Shown here piece by piece: positions 1-7,904 of a DNA stretch of 64,000 nucleotides. Each line of letters opens with the position of its first letter. Position 1 is the first letter of the stretch. The position numbers were made by a program, and so were the translations under genes. Under the pieces are notes generated by a model, which did not search any database, was not told where the DNA came from, and worked only from the letters and a program-made list of their open reading frames with translations. Source of the stretch: Laspinema palackyanum D2a (lineage in GTDB: Bacteria; Cyanobacteriota; Cyanobacteriia; Cyanobacteriales; Laspinemataceae); NCBI GenBank assembly GCA_025370845.1, contig JAMXFF010000033.1:20990-84989 (forward strand), written 5' to 3'.

Positions 1-456
1 TATGGGAGTTCCTAAAGTATCTAGCTTTTGTTGAAGAACAAAAGTATCTAATCTGGTTGTATCGACAGTTACCTTTTTATTCAAAGTTAACCATTTTGAT
101 GGCTGATTAGCTATAGGTTCTAAAAGACTTGAGCCTACATCGCTTTCCATTACATAAAATGTTGCTGAACCGACTTGAGATGAAATAGCTTGGTTAATTG
201 GAGTGATTTGTTGGTATGTAGATCCTAAGAGTTTCAAATCATTAAATGCTTCAGGTACCGGCTCAAATGAGAATATTTTCACTTCAGGAAATACTTCAAT
301 AACTTCTAATGCAAATTGACCTCTATTAGCTCCCACATCTAAAACTATACTGTTAGGCTCTAGGATTCTTAACAAATCTCGCTTTATAGCTTTACTACAA
401 GCATCTAAATCTTCAGCGTCTAGGTCGGGTCGAAAAAATTCATGAGGTTTATTCAT
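1..456 (-). CDS. FkbM-family methyltransferase, 3' end cut off by window edge
   Basis: The reading frame runs leftward from the ATG at 456-454 and leaves the window after 152 codons with no stop. An in-frame TAA lies eight codons upstream of the ATG, so this is the only possible ATG start. Residues about 38-45 read VLDVGANRG, the S-adenosylmethionine-binding loop of FkbM-type methyltransferases, and an acidic FEP motif follows about 25 residues later. FkbM enzymes O-methylate sugars or small molecules, and they are common at the ends of O-antigen and capsule loci. Its place after the amidotransferase genes suggests late methylation of the surface sugar. That role is inferred; the family call is firm. 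Confidence 0.8.
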   Translation of the reverse strand, partial: MNKPHEFFRPDLDAEDLDACSKAIKRDLLRILEPNSIVLDVGANRGQFALEVIEVFPEVKIFSFEPVPEAFNDLKLLGSTYQQITPINQAISSQVGSATFYVMESDVGSSLLEPIANQPSKWLTLNKKVTVDTTRLDTFVLQQKLDTLGTPI

Positions 457-547
457 TGTGCTAATCCTGGCTAAGTTAGGTTAATGCGATAATGTTGCTA
501 AAAAAGATAGTTTAGTTTAGCCCATATTGTTAGTTTGGTTCTGACAG

Positions 548-1333
548 TTAGACATCTAGAGTGAATCTCCAAAATGGTAGATCATATCCATCCCTAATCA
601 AATTCTGTCGTGCTTTTACTAACCCATCCCCTACAAAGTTGAAAAGATGGGCTGTTGCAACAGCATCAACTCTATGATCAGAGAGTCCTTCAGCCAAGTG
701 CTGATCCTTGCCCGCACCACCAGCGATAATTAAAGGCACTGTAATGGATTTAGGTAAATGGTCTAACATACCAAAATCATATCCTTGCCCTGTACCATCG
801 CGATCCATAGAGTTTAGATAAAGCTCACCTATTGGCAAATTTGCTAAATTAGACGACCAATTGGCCAAAGAAACATCTTGGGGTATGCTACCATGATTAG
901 TCCAAATTGTATAACCCTTGTCCGAACCTTTTACATCAATAGAAGCAACAATACATTGTTGACCAAATTCTTGAGAAATTTTTTGAACCAGACTGGGGTT
1001 ATTGAAAATACAACTATTTAAAACTACTTTGTCTGCACCAGATTGTAGCAAATTCTTAGCGTGTTCAATAGTTCGGATGCCACCGCCAGCAGCAATTGGG
1101 ATAAAACACCCCTCAGTTAGAGTCTGGAGACAGTTACAGAATTCTTGTGTATCTCTTTGGTCCCGTGAAACATCAAGGATAATCAACTCATCAATAGAAA
1201 AAGCAATTCTAGAAAAATTATAATTTTTTTGAAGCCACTCAATATTTCCTACCTTTTGAAGACGGAAGTTGCGACTTAGCATGAAAAAGCCATTCTTATA
1301 TAAAAGAGTGAAAATTATTCTTTTTTTTAACAT
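548..1333 (-). CDS. hisF2: HisF-like cyclase subunit of a sugar amidotransferase (HisF2)
   Basis: A 261-residue TIM-barrel protein of the HisF family. The phosphate-binding glycine motifs are present (AAGGGIRT near residue 80, IIAGGAG near 205), and so is the second catalytic aspartate (VASIDVKG near 132). The first catalytic aspartate of true HisF, in the IIPCLDV motif at the N terminus, is absent; the segment reads IIFTLLYKNG. This pattern fits HisF paralogs of O-antigen loci, which with HisH and WbpG/PseA supply ammonia to amidinate an N-acetyl sugar. It lies 2 bases after hisH and two genes after the WbpG-like gene, the same set as in Pseudomonas aeruginosa O5. A role in histidine synthesis is unlikely. 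Confidence 0.88.
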   Translation of the reverse strand: MLKKRIIFTLLYKNGFFMLSRNFRLQKVGNIEWLQKNYNFSRIAFSIDELIILDVSRDQRDTQEFCNCLQTLTEGCFIPIAAGGGIRTIEHAKNLLQSGADKVVLNSCIFNNPSLVQKISQEFGQQCIVASIDVKGSDKGYTIWTNHGSIPQDVSLANWSSNLANLPIGELYLNSMDRDGTGQGYDFGMLDHLPKSITVPLIIAGGAGKDQHLAEGLSDHRVDAVATAHLFNFVGDGLVKARQNLIRDGYDLPFWRFTLDV

Positions 1334-1335
1334 TT

Positions 1336-1959
1336 TTAAAGCTTGAGAAAATTTTTTAGCAGCATTAACCCATTAGTCTGACTTTTTTCTGGGTGGAATT
1401 GAGTTCCACAAATATTACCTATTTCAAATCCTGCCAAAAACTCTACCCCATAGTAACAAGTAGCTGATCTGCCTTGTAAACCATCTGGAAGCATTCGGTA
1501 AGAATGGACAAAATAAAAATCGGCTTCATCAGTGAGATTCGCGAATAGCCCCTTACATTCAGTAAATTTAACTGTATTAAAGCCTATATGAGGAACTTTA
1601 TTGCCCATTAGTTCTGGGTTAGTAAATCTATCTACTCGATTGGGAATTAGACCTAAACCTGGTGTGTCACCATCTTCTGTACCATGAGATCCCAATAACT
1701 GCATTCCTAGGCAAATTCCTAAAATTTTACATCCTCGCGATTGAACAGATTCTAAAATTGCTTGGTCTAATCTAGAGTGTCTTAAAGTTTCCATTGCTTT
1801 GCGGAAAGACCCCACTCCTGGGAGAATCAAACAGTCGGCAACTCGAATTTGTCCTGGATCACTACTGATATTAGCTTCACTTCCTAAATAACGAATAGCA
1901 TTGAGTACAGACCAGAGATTACCTGCTCCATAATCTACCACTATAATATGTTGTTTCAT
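1336..1959 (-). CDS. hisH2: HisH-like glutamine amidotransferase subunit (HisH2)
   Basis: A 207-residue class I glutamine amidotransferase. The nucleophile elbow ILGICLGMQLL gives the catalytic cysteine near residue 84, and TQFHPEKSQ near residue 188 gives the His and Glu of the triad. The N terminus has the usual VVDYGAGNL motif. It is complete and of normal HisH length. It sits directly before hisF2 and just after the WbpG/PseA-like ATP pyrophosphatase. In such loci HisH releases ammonia from glutamine and HisF channels it to the WbpG-type enzyme, which converts an acetamido group on a sugar to acetamidino. The sugar modified here could be legionaminic acid or a 2,3-diamino-uronic acid; the sequence does not decide. 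Confidence 0.9.
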   Translation of the reverse strand: MKQHIIVVDYGAGNLWSVLNAIRYLGSEANISSDPGQIRVADCLILPGVGSFRKAMETLRHSRLDQAILESVQSRGCKILGICLGMQLLGSHGTEDGDTPGLGLIPNRVDRFTNPELMGNKVPHIGFNTVKFTECKGLFANLTDEADFYFVHSYRMLPDGLQGRSATCYYGVEFLAGFEIGNICGTQFHPEKSQTNGLMLLKNFLKL

Positions 1960-1996
1960 ATTATCTTAATTTAGCTGAATGTAGTTAATTCAAAAC

Positions 1997-3124
1997 TTAT
2001 TCAATTGTGAAGGTTGGAGTCCACCGATCATTTACTTTTTCAAATAAATATGGATTCGCCCACTTATCTAGAACATCATCAAACTCTTGTTGAGTCATTT
2101 GGTAGTATTCTAGATAATCTGGAATAAATTCTTCTGGATAATGCCCATCGTATAATTGTACAAGGTTAACTGCTTGTTCACGAGTCATAGCACCTCGCCG
2201 AATTTCAATACCAGCATCTTGGGTAGCTCGTCCAAAACCAAACTTCAGATACATCATGTAAGTATGAAGGGCATATAATGCTTGATCATTTTGAGCAAAG
2301 TTTGTAAATGTTCCAGCATTGTTTTCTGGTGCCTCCTCTAAACCACAATGTTCTTTAGCGGTAATATAATTGCGGTACGGATCCCAGGATTCAAAGTAAG
2401 ACCAATGAGTAATATTTAGCTCTTTTCCTTTAAGTTCTTTATCAGTTGGAAATAAAAAAAAGTATAGTTCTGAATCAGGGAATCCTGAAGAACGTAAGAC
2501 TTGTTCATAACCTCCCTCTAAATAAATTCTTTTCATGTACTGAATATCATACATCGCACGGTTTTTAGATTCAGTTGAACCACCATATTCAACCTCTCCA
2601 TCTTCCCCATAGAACAATAGGGGGATATTTAGATTGACCGCGAGACGAACCACAGCAGATTGGATAGCTATCAGCCAGCCAAAATAGGGGAAGCCTTTTT
2701 CAATAAATCCTTGGCGATTGAGTACAGCCATCGCGTGAGAATCAGGGCTGATTTGAATATGATTATATCCCCTCTCAATGTAGTTCCTAAGATTTGTATT
2801 TCCTAGTTCAAGAGATAAGGCAGGAGTGACTGTAACAGCTAAAGGATTCATTCCATACTTGTGTTTGAGTTGATAGGAAACATAAGAGCCATCTTTGCCT
2901 CCACTCACAGGCACAATACAGTCGAAACCACCTGTTTTAGATCGATAACGATTTAAGATATTTTGTAATTCTTCTTCTCGAACACTCCAATCCATTACCT
3001 GCTTTTCTTCCATCCACTGACAGGCATTGCACCATCCTCTTTCGTCGAAAGAAATACGGGGACGGGTGGACATATTTAGACAGTTTTTACACCAAAAAAC
3101 TTTTTTGTTTAAATTAGTTACCAT
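1997..3124 (-). CDS. N-acetyl sugar amidotransferase, WbpG/PseA family
   Basis: 375 residues. The N terminus carries a four-cysteine cluster (CKNC near 12-15 and CNAC near 32-35) typical of this family. The PP-loop ATP pyrophosphatase motif VSGGKDGS follows near residue 73. Family members (P. aeruginosa WbpG, Campylobacter PseA, Legionella homologs) adenylate an N-acetyl sugar and replace the acyl oxygen with ammonia, giving an acetamidino group. Ammonia comes from the HisH/HisF pair encoded immediately downstream. The gene is complete and starts with ATG. It follows the SDR and LegF genes, so the locus very likely makes an amidinated surface sugar. The exact substrate is inferred only. Confidence 0.9.
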   Translation of the reverse strand: MVTNLNKKVFWCKNCLNMSTRPRISFDERGWCNACQWMEEKQVMDWSVREEELQNILNRYRSKTGGFDCIVPVSGGKDGSYVSYQLKHKYGMNPLAVTVTPALSLELGNTNLRNYIERGYNHIQISPDSHAMAVLNRQGFIEKGFPYFGWLIAIQSAVVRLAVNLNIPLLFYGEDGEVEYGGSTESKNRAMYDIQYMKRIYLEGGYEQVLRSSGFPDSELYFFLFPTDKELKGKELNITHWSYFESWDPYRNYITAKEHCGLEEAPENNAGTFTNFAQNDQALYALHTYMMYLKFGFGRATQDAGIEIRRGAMTREQAVNLVQLYDGHYPEEFIPDYLEYYQMTQQEFDDVLDKWANPYLFEKVNDRWTPTFTIE

Positions 3125-3168
3125 ATTTTTCCAACAGATATACTCGTATTAACAATTTGAGATAGTAG

Positions 3169-3996
3169 CTACCAAGCACTCAATCCACCATCAACAATAA
3201 TATTTTGACCAGTGACGTAACTTGAGGCGTCAGAAGCAAGATATAACAATGCTCCTACCATTTCTTCAGATTGGCCCATGCGGTTCAAAGGAACACGATT
3301 TGAGTAGCGACGTTTGAATTCTGCATTTTGTCCACTTTCTACACCTCCTGGAGTCAGTGTATTTACTCGAATCCCATATTTTGCCCAATAGGTTGATAAA
3401 TATTGGGTTAAACCAATCACACCCGCTTTAGATGCACTGTAGACTGCTGGTGTATTGATTGGGCGTTCGAGATAAAGTGACCCTTCATAAATGCGTTGGT
3501 CAGGGGCCCTAATACCGTAAATAGAAGCTGTTTGAATTACGCTACCTCCTTTGCCTTGTAAAATCATTTGTTTGCCTACGGCTTGAGCCACTAAAAAAAT
3601 ACCATCTAGGTTAACTGACATTATTTTACGCCATTGGTCAAGACTATATTGTTCAAAGGGAGCAAAAAAGGCATCTAAATTGTCAGATTTTGCCGCAGCA
3701 TTGTTATGGAGAATATTGATTTCTCCAAATTCCGCAATAATAGAAGCCACCATTTTATTGACTGACTCAGGTTGAGAGACATCACAACTTATGCCCACTG
3801 CTTCTCTGTTGTATTTTTGGCTAATGCTTCGGGCTAGTTCTTGGGCTTGAGTTTCTTGAATATCTACCACAGCCACCTTAGCACCTGACTCTGCTAAACC
3901 AGCACAGAATTGACGACCGAGAATGCCTGAACCACCAGTTACTACAGCAACTTTACCTGTTAAGTCAAATAAACTGCAAACGGAATCCTTATTCAT
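3169..3996 (-). CDS. SDR-family oxidoreductase, PtmA-like
   Basis: A 275-residue classical short-chain dehydrogenase. The cofactor loop TGGSGILG is near residue 20, NNAA near 98, the active-site serine in QTASIYG near 155, and YSASK near 185; the C terminus reads VDGGLSAW. Its ATG overlaps the stop of the preceding CMP-sugar synthetase gene as ATGA, so the two are translationally coupled. SDRs in this position are called PtmA in Campylobacter flagellin glycosylation loci, where they accompany the legionaminic acid genes. Their exact reaction is not well defined. The inferred role is oxidation or reduction of a nonulosonate or its precursor. The family is certain, the substrate is not. Confidence 0.85.
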   Translation of the reverse strand: MNKDSVCSLFDLTGKVAVVTGGSGILGRQFCAGLAESGAKVAVVDIQETQAQELARSISQKYNREAVGISCDVSQPESVNKMVASIIAEFGEINILHNNAAAKSDNLDAFFAPFEQYSLDQWRKIMSVNLDGIFLVAQAVGKQMILQGKGGSVIQTASIYGIRAPDQRIYEGSLYLERPINTPAVYSASKAGVIGLTQYLSTYWAKYGIRVNTLTPGGVESGQNAEFKRRYSNRVPLNRMGQSEEMVGALLYLASDASSYVTGQNIIVDGGLSAW

Positions 3997-4694
3997 ACTC
4001 CCTGGCGTTTTTTAAGCATAAATTCTACCATTTCAAAATCTAACTCACTATCAATATCAATGGAACGGGATTCTGGCATTACAAATAACCGAGTATCTTG
4101 ATTAAAAACGCTTGGAGCATTGAAGACTACATCTCGCTGCCAAACATAAATTGAAGCATTCATATCAAAACACTTTGGAGAATCTTGCCGCCGAACAATA
4201 GCTGTAATGGGAGGTTTTACTAACTGAACCACTCCATCATCTTTCAATTCGACAAGATTAAAATAAGGTGAACGTCTTGCAGGACTCCCTGTGATAATAT
4301 TCCCTAAGTTTTGGGATTCTAATAGGTTAACTGCTCCTTGAATATCCTCCGGTAAACGGAGAGGGGAAGTTGCGTCAAGATCAACAACAATATCAAACCT
4401 TCGGTTAACAATTCTTTCTGTTTCTTCTACACAATGACGAATGACTGGTAATTTAGGAGCTTCGTCGGTTGCTAACTCTGGGGGACGTTGAATCAAGACA
4501 TTAACACCATAACACTGAGCAACATCTAGAATTTCTGGAGAGTCACTACTCACTGCAATGACTTCAAAGAGTCGAGAAACTTGGGCTTGTTCTAAGGTGT
4601 AGGCAATCAGAGGTTTCCCAGCGATTTGACGAATATTTTTATTTTCGACTCCTTTTGAGCCTCCCCGAGCACATATCGTACAAATTCGTTTCAT
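3993..4694 (-). CDS. legF: CMP-nonulosonate cytidylyltransferase (LegF/PtmB type)
   Basis: A 233-residue member of the CMP-NeuAc synthetase family. The N terminus has ICARGGSKGVENKN, the CTP-binding loop, followed by GKPLIAYTLEQA. A second conserved stretch, VDLDATSPLR, lies near residue 108, and the C-terminal end has the metal-binding IDIDSELDF. I chose the ATG at 4694 because it overlaps the stop of the upstream oxidoreductase as ATGA; an ATG four codons earlier is also in frame. The enzyme couples CTP to a nonulosonic acid. With LegB, C, G, H and I encoded upstream, CMP-legionaminic acid is the most likely product. CMP-pseudaminic acid is less likely because no intact PseB is present. Confidence 0.85.
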   Translation of the reverse strand: MKRICTICARGGSKGVENKNIRQIAGKPLIAYTLEQAQVSRLFEVIAVSSDSPEILDVAQCYGVNVLIQRPPELATDEAPKLPVIRHCVEETERIVNRRFDIVVDLDATSPLRLPEDIQGAVNLLESQNLGNIITGSPARRSPYFNLVELKDDGVVQLVKPPITAIVRRQDSPKCFDMNASIYVWQRDVVFNAPSVFNQDTRLFVMPESRSIDIDSELDFEMVEFMLKKRQGV

Positions 4695-5623
4695 CGTTGA
4701 ATCCAAGTGTAGAAAATTGCAGTTTTTTCAGCGATTTCAATTGTTTGTAGAGTTTGAGTTGCTTCTTCCAGAGTACATAGTGTACTTCGATCTCTTGCTA
4801 ATATAGCTTGATGTTCTGCGATATAGGTTGAATCGGGGTTAATTGGAATCAAGCTTTGATGACCGTTAATAGTAATTAAGTTTTGAATTAAGTCAACTTC
4901 AATTGTCTGATCTACAGTATTAACGATTATTTCTCGACGCGGTGTTCGATCTAAATAATTCATATGAAGTGAAACCAGAGCGGCTTTTTCTGTTTCCATG
5001 AGTAGAGAATAAACATCGTCACTCTTAATTTCCAAGTCACTAAACTTTCCTCCTCTTGCTGTTAAGCATTTCCAGTCACCAAATATCCATTTTACATAGT
5101 CTAATTCATGACTTAAATCTCTTAGAACTCCACCCCCTTGTTCTGTAAAAGCAGAATAGCTTTGACGGTAATCAATAGTTGATCGCCAATCCGGTAAATA
5201 GGATCCAATGTAAATATTTACTGTTATAACTTGGGGTGAGGTTGCGATAATTGATTTTAATTGCTGCAATAAAGGGTGGAATCGTAAATTATAGGCTACG
5301 GCTGCTTGAGTAAATTTATGAGCAGGAATGTCGAGGTATTTGGAGAACAATGGTTTTTCGATTAAAACTAGGCCTTCAAATTGTGTTTCAGCTAAAACAG
5401 ATAAGGAGTCGTAATGCTCACTGGTGCGGTTAGCTATAACTACATAATCAGGATTCCATCCATGTAAAGCTTTTTCTAAATTAGGATACCAAGGTGAATA
5501 ATTCGTTAAATAGCGAGTAACAATAGCAACTGAATGACCCAGTTCTTTGAGTAACCGAGTATGACGTTGCCCAATTGAGCCATATCCGACTACTAAAATT
5601 TTGAAGTTAGGGGATTTTTCCAC
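4691..5623 (-). CDS. Gfo/Idh/MocA-family oxidoreductase
   Basis: 310 residues beginning at a GTG (5623-5621). The Rossmann motif VVGYGSIGQRH lies near residues 11-21, and the family signature IEKPLF near residue 93 holds the catalytic-site lysine. The gene overlaps the end of the guanylyltransferase gene by 31 bases and shares an ATGA junction with legF, so it is firmly within the operon. Such NAD(P)-dependent oxidoreductases act on nucleotide sugars or nonulosonates. A Gfo/Idh gene next to ptmE/legF-like genes recurs in legionaminic-type loci, but I know of no assigned reaction. It is distinct from the WbpB-like enzyme at 18.2-19.2 kb. Confidence 0.82.
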   Translation of the reverse strand: MEKSPNFKILVVGYGSIGQRHTRLLKELGHSVAIVTRYLTNYSPWYPNLEKALHGWNPDYVVIANRTSEHYDSLSVLAETQFEGLVLIEKPLFSKYLDIPAHKFTQAAVAYNLRFHPLLQQLKSIIATSPQVITVNIYIGSYLPDWRSTIDYRQSYSAFTEQGGGVLRDLSHELDYVKWIFGDWKCLTARGGKFSDLEIKSDDVYSLLMETEKAALVSLHMNYLDRTPRREIIVNTVDQTIEVDLIQNLITINGHQSLIPINPDSTYIAEHQAILARDRSTLCTLEEATQTLQTIEIAEKTAIFYTWIQR

Positions 5624-6678
5624 TCTTTTTGCGCTTTATCTAGTTCTTCAACTCTACCCACATCTAACCAAGGTTCGTGCATTGGATAGACAATAGTCCG
5701 ATCACCTCGTTCCTGTAAACGACTGAACAAGGTGGGCATATCACAATACTGATCTTTCTCCAAAACGTTCAGTGCAGTAGGGCTAAGAACATAAATACCT
5801 GCATTGACATGGCTACGGACAATGGGTTTTTCTTCAAAACCAACAATATCAACCCCTTGGATATTGACAACTCCAAAGGGATTTTGCCACTCATGGAGAC
5901 GGACAGCCATTGTTGCTGATGCTCCATGTAGATTGTGAAAATCTAGCATCTCTCCATAACGAACGTCAGTTAAAACATCACCATTGGAAACAAGCAAAGG
6001 AGTTTCTGGAGAAGATTGGAGAAGACTAATTGCTCCTGCTGTACCGAGAGGTTGTTCTTCCCGTAGGTAATCAATTTGGATTTGCCAAGAACTACCATCT
6101 CCGAAATAGTCTTCAATCATGTGACCTAAATAGTGAATTGCTAAGACAAAATTATGAAATCCTTCTTCTTTAGCACGTTCAATAATATGCTCTAAAATCG
6201 GTTTATCTCTGACAGGTAACAGTGGTTTAGGGCAATTGACTGTATAAGGATGTAGACGAGTTCCCTTACCTCCTGCCATGATAATCATCAGATTAGGATG
6301 CTGACAAGGAGTGAGCAATTTGTTCAGAGAATGTAGTCCAATAACCTGTCTAGTTTCATCGACAATTGGCAGGGCATGAATTGCATTAGCCTGCATGAGT
6401 TGTAGCACTGTTTCACGACTCATTTGTGGTGGAACAACGAGGGGGGAGCGGTGAATGATAGAGTCAATGGAACTGTTGAGACTTAATCCTCGCAACAGAC
6501 CTCGCCTAATATCTCCGTCCGTAATTGTTCCTACGAAACTACCATTAATATCTACAACTAGAATAATTTGTAAGCCTGAATTTTCAAGATTACCAATTGC
6601 TGTTTGTATTGTGGTTTGTGAACTTAATAATACTTTACGCCAAGTGGGTTCACTGTATTGTTTAACTTGCTCAGACAC
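5593..6678 (-). CDS. CBS-domain sugar-1-phosphate nucleotidyltransferase (PtmE-like, GDP-GlcN synthesis)
   Basis: 361 residues with two parts. Residues about 10-120 form a pair of CBS motifs (GTITDGDIRRG and VIGLHSLNKL). Residues about 130-355 are a nucleotidyltransferase with MAGGKGTRLHPYT, CPKPLLPV and VSNGDVLTD. The same fusion occurs in Campylobacter PtmE, which makes the GDP-linked glucosamine that feeds legionaminic acid synthesis. Its presence beside legB suggests that the pathway uses GDP- rather than UDP-sugars. The ATG overlaps the stop of the neuD-like gene by 8 bases. The CBS pair may bind a nucleotide and regulate the enzyme, which is inference. A mannose-1-phosphate guanylyltransferase role is less likely in this context. 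Confidence 0.85.
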   Translation of the reverse strand: MSEQVKQYSEPTWRKVLLSSQTTIQTAIGNLENSGLQIILVVDINGSFVGTITDGDIRRGLLRGLSLNSSIDSIIHRSPLVVPPQMSRETVLQLMQANAIHALPIVDETRQVIGLHSLNKLLTPCQHPNLMIIMAGGKGTRLHPYTVNCPKPLLPVRDKPILEHIIERAKEEGFHNFVLAIHYLGHMIEDYFGDGSSWQIQIDYLREEQPLGTAGAISLLQSSPETPLLVSNGDVLTDVRYGEMLDFHNLHGASATMAVRLHEWQNPFGVVNIQGVDIVGFEEKPIVRSHVNAGIYVLSPTALNVLEKDQYCDMPTLFSRLQERGDRTIVYPMHEPWLDVGRVEELDKAQKEWKNPLTSKF

Positions 6679-7318
6679 TTTTATTTACCCCAATCTTAAC
6701 CGCAGGATTTCCGGCGACAATCCAACCATCTTGAACGGGTTTTGTCACTACTGCACCCGCGCCAACAATTGCGTTTTCTCCAATGTGAATGTTGGGAATT
6801 ACTACAGCACCTGCTCCTATAAAAGCAGATGAGGCAACTGTTACATGACCACAAAGGACAGAACCCGGAGCAATAAAGGCATGAGAACGAATAATGCAGT
6901 CATGATCAATACTTGCTCGTGTATTAATGACAACATTTTCTTCTAGTGTTACTCCAGTCTGAATCACAACTCCAGCCATCACCTGACAACCCTCTTGTAT
7001 GTCAATTGCATTACTCACAATTGCGGATGGATGCTTGAATGACTTAAATCTAAAGCCCCGGGATTTCATCCCTCTAAATAGATTGCGTCTTCTAAATGTT
7101 TTAGGATTGGCACCCAATCCATTCACTAAAAACAAGTGGGTACTTGACACATTATCTAAATACTCATCGCCTCCTAAAATAGGTACTCCCAATACGAGAT
7201 GGGTAAGTGAAGCATGGGCATCAAGAATTCCTGCAATTGCGAACCCGTTAGCTAGTAGTGCATCCACAACAACTCGCCCGTGACCACCTGCACCTAAAAC
7301 ATAGACCGCTTCAGACAT
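6671..7318 (-). CDS. NeuD/PglD-type sugar acetyltransferase (LegH candidate), intact copy
   Basis: 215 residues. The N terminus has a Rossmann-like sugar-binding half (YVLGAGGHGRVVVDAL). The C-terminal half is a left-handed beta-helix of hexapeptide repeats, with the catalytic histidine in RASIDHDC near residue 140 and the family ending AGNPAVKIG. In the legionaminic pathway LegH acetylates the 4-amino group of the GDP-4-amino sugar, and NeuD-like proteins can also O-acetylate sialic acids. The gene overlaps the neuB-like fragment upstream by 8 bases. A second, broken copy lies at 9124-9534 with the same 8-base overlap to the intact neuB, so this region was duplicated. Since the other copy is dead, this one probably supplies the function. 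Confidence 0.86.
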   Translation of the reverse strand: MSEAVYVLGAGGHGRVVVDALLANGFAIAGILDAHASLTHLVLGVPILGGDEYLDNVSSTHLFLVNGLGANPKTFRRRNLFRGMKSRGFRFKSFKHPSAIVSNAIDIQEGCQVMAGVVIQTGVTLEENVVINTRASIDHDCIIRSHAFIAPGSVLCGHVTVASSAFIGAGAVVIPNIHIGENAIVGAGAVVTKPVQDGWIVAGNPAVKIGVNKSV

Positions 7319-7904
7319 TTAAGGTTTCATCGAAAGAGTAATTTCTGGTGACTATTGTGCCAATAATTTGCCAATATTCAAAAGGAGAGACTCCTGTTCC
7401 TGGTCTTTTACAAGTTAAGTTTTCTTCTGTAAATACTTCACCTACCTTGATCACCTGAGCTGCCACTAAACTCTTACGGGCAACATATCGATTTTTCCAC
7501 TCCGAGGCTGTAGGTCGTTTAATCCCATCGCCTAATGCTTGCTCAATTTCGCGGATTTGTTGTACTAGCTGATGTAATTCTTCTGGTTCTAAGGATGCTT
7601 GATGGTCTGGTCCGGGGAGAGAGCGATCGCTCGTAAAGTGTTTTTCAATGATTCTAGCACCCCGTGCCACAGCCGCCAAGGAAATGTGAATACCTGGAGT
7701 GTGGTCCGAATAACCTACAGAAAGACCAAAAGCTCTTACTAGGGTATCCATCGCCCGTAAATTCACCTCCGCAAAGGGGGCTGGGTATTCAGTCGTACAG
7801 TGGAGGTAGGGTGATGCGATCGCGCAACTGTTGTTGACATGCTTCCAGTGTTTGCCAAATGAGCCTGTACCCCATGTAATAATTATAGATTTATTATTGA
7901 ACAT
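7311..7904 (-). pseudogene. Chimeric remnant: pseB start fused to a neuB/legI 3' end
   Basis: The frame of 197 codons opens with MFNNKSIIITWGTGSFGK, the N terminus of PseB-type UDP-GlcNAc 4,6-dehydratases, with one glycine of the TGGTGSFG loop changed to Trp. About 18 codons in, it passes into sequence matching the C-terminal half of the intact neuB at 9.5-10.6 kb. The first part of the neuB match (about 7803-7850) is out of frame and spells QTLEACQQQLRDR in the next frame; one extra base near 7805 brings it into frame at HCTTEYPAPF. From there it matches the intact NeuB through the SAF domain. The N-terminal half of the NeuB TIM barrel is missing, so synthase activity is not expected. The result looks like a deletion joining two genes, followed by a frameshift. 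Confidence 0.8.

Noticed and set aside
7311..7904. A second functional NeuB synthase
   Set aside because: Half of the barrel is missing and the first 18 codons come from a different gene.
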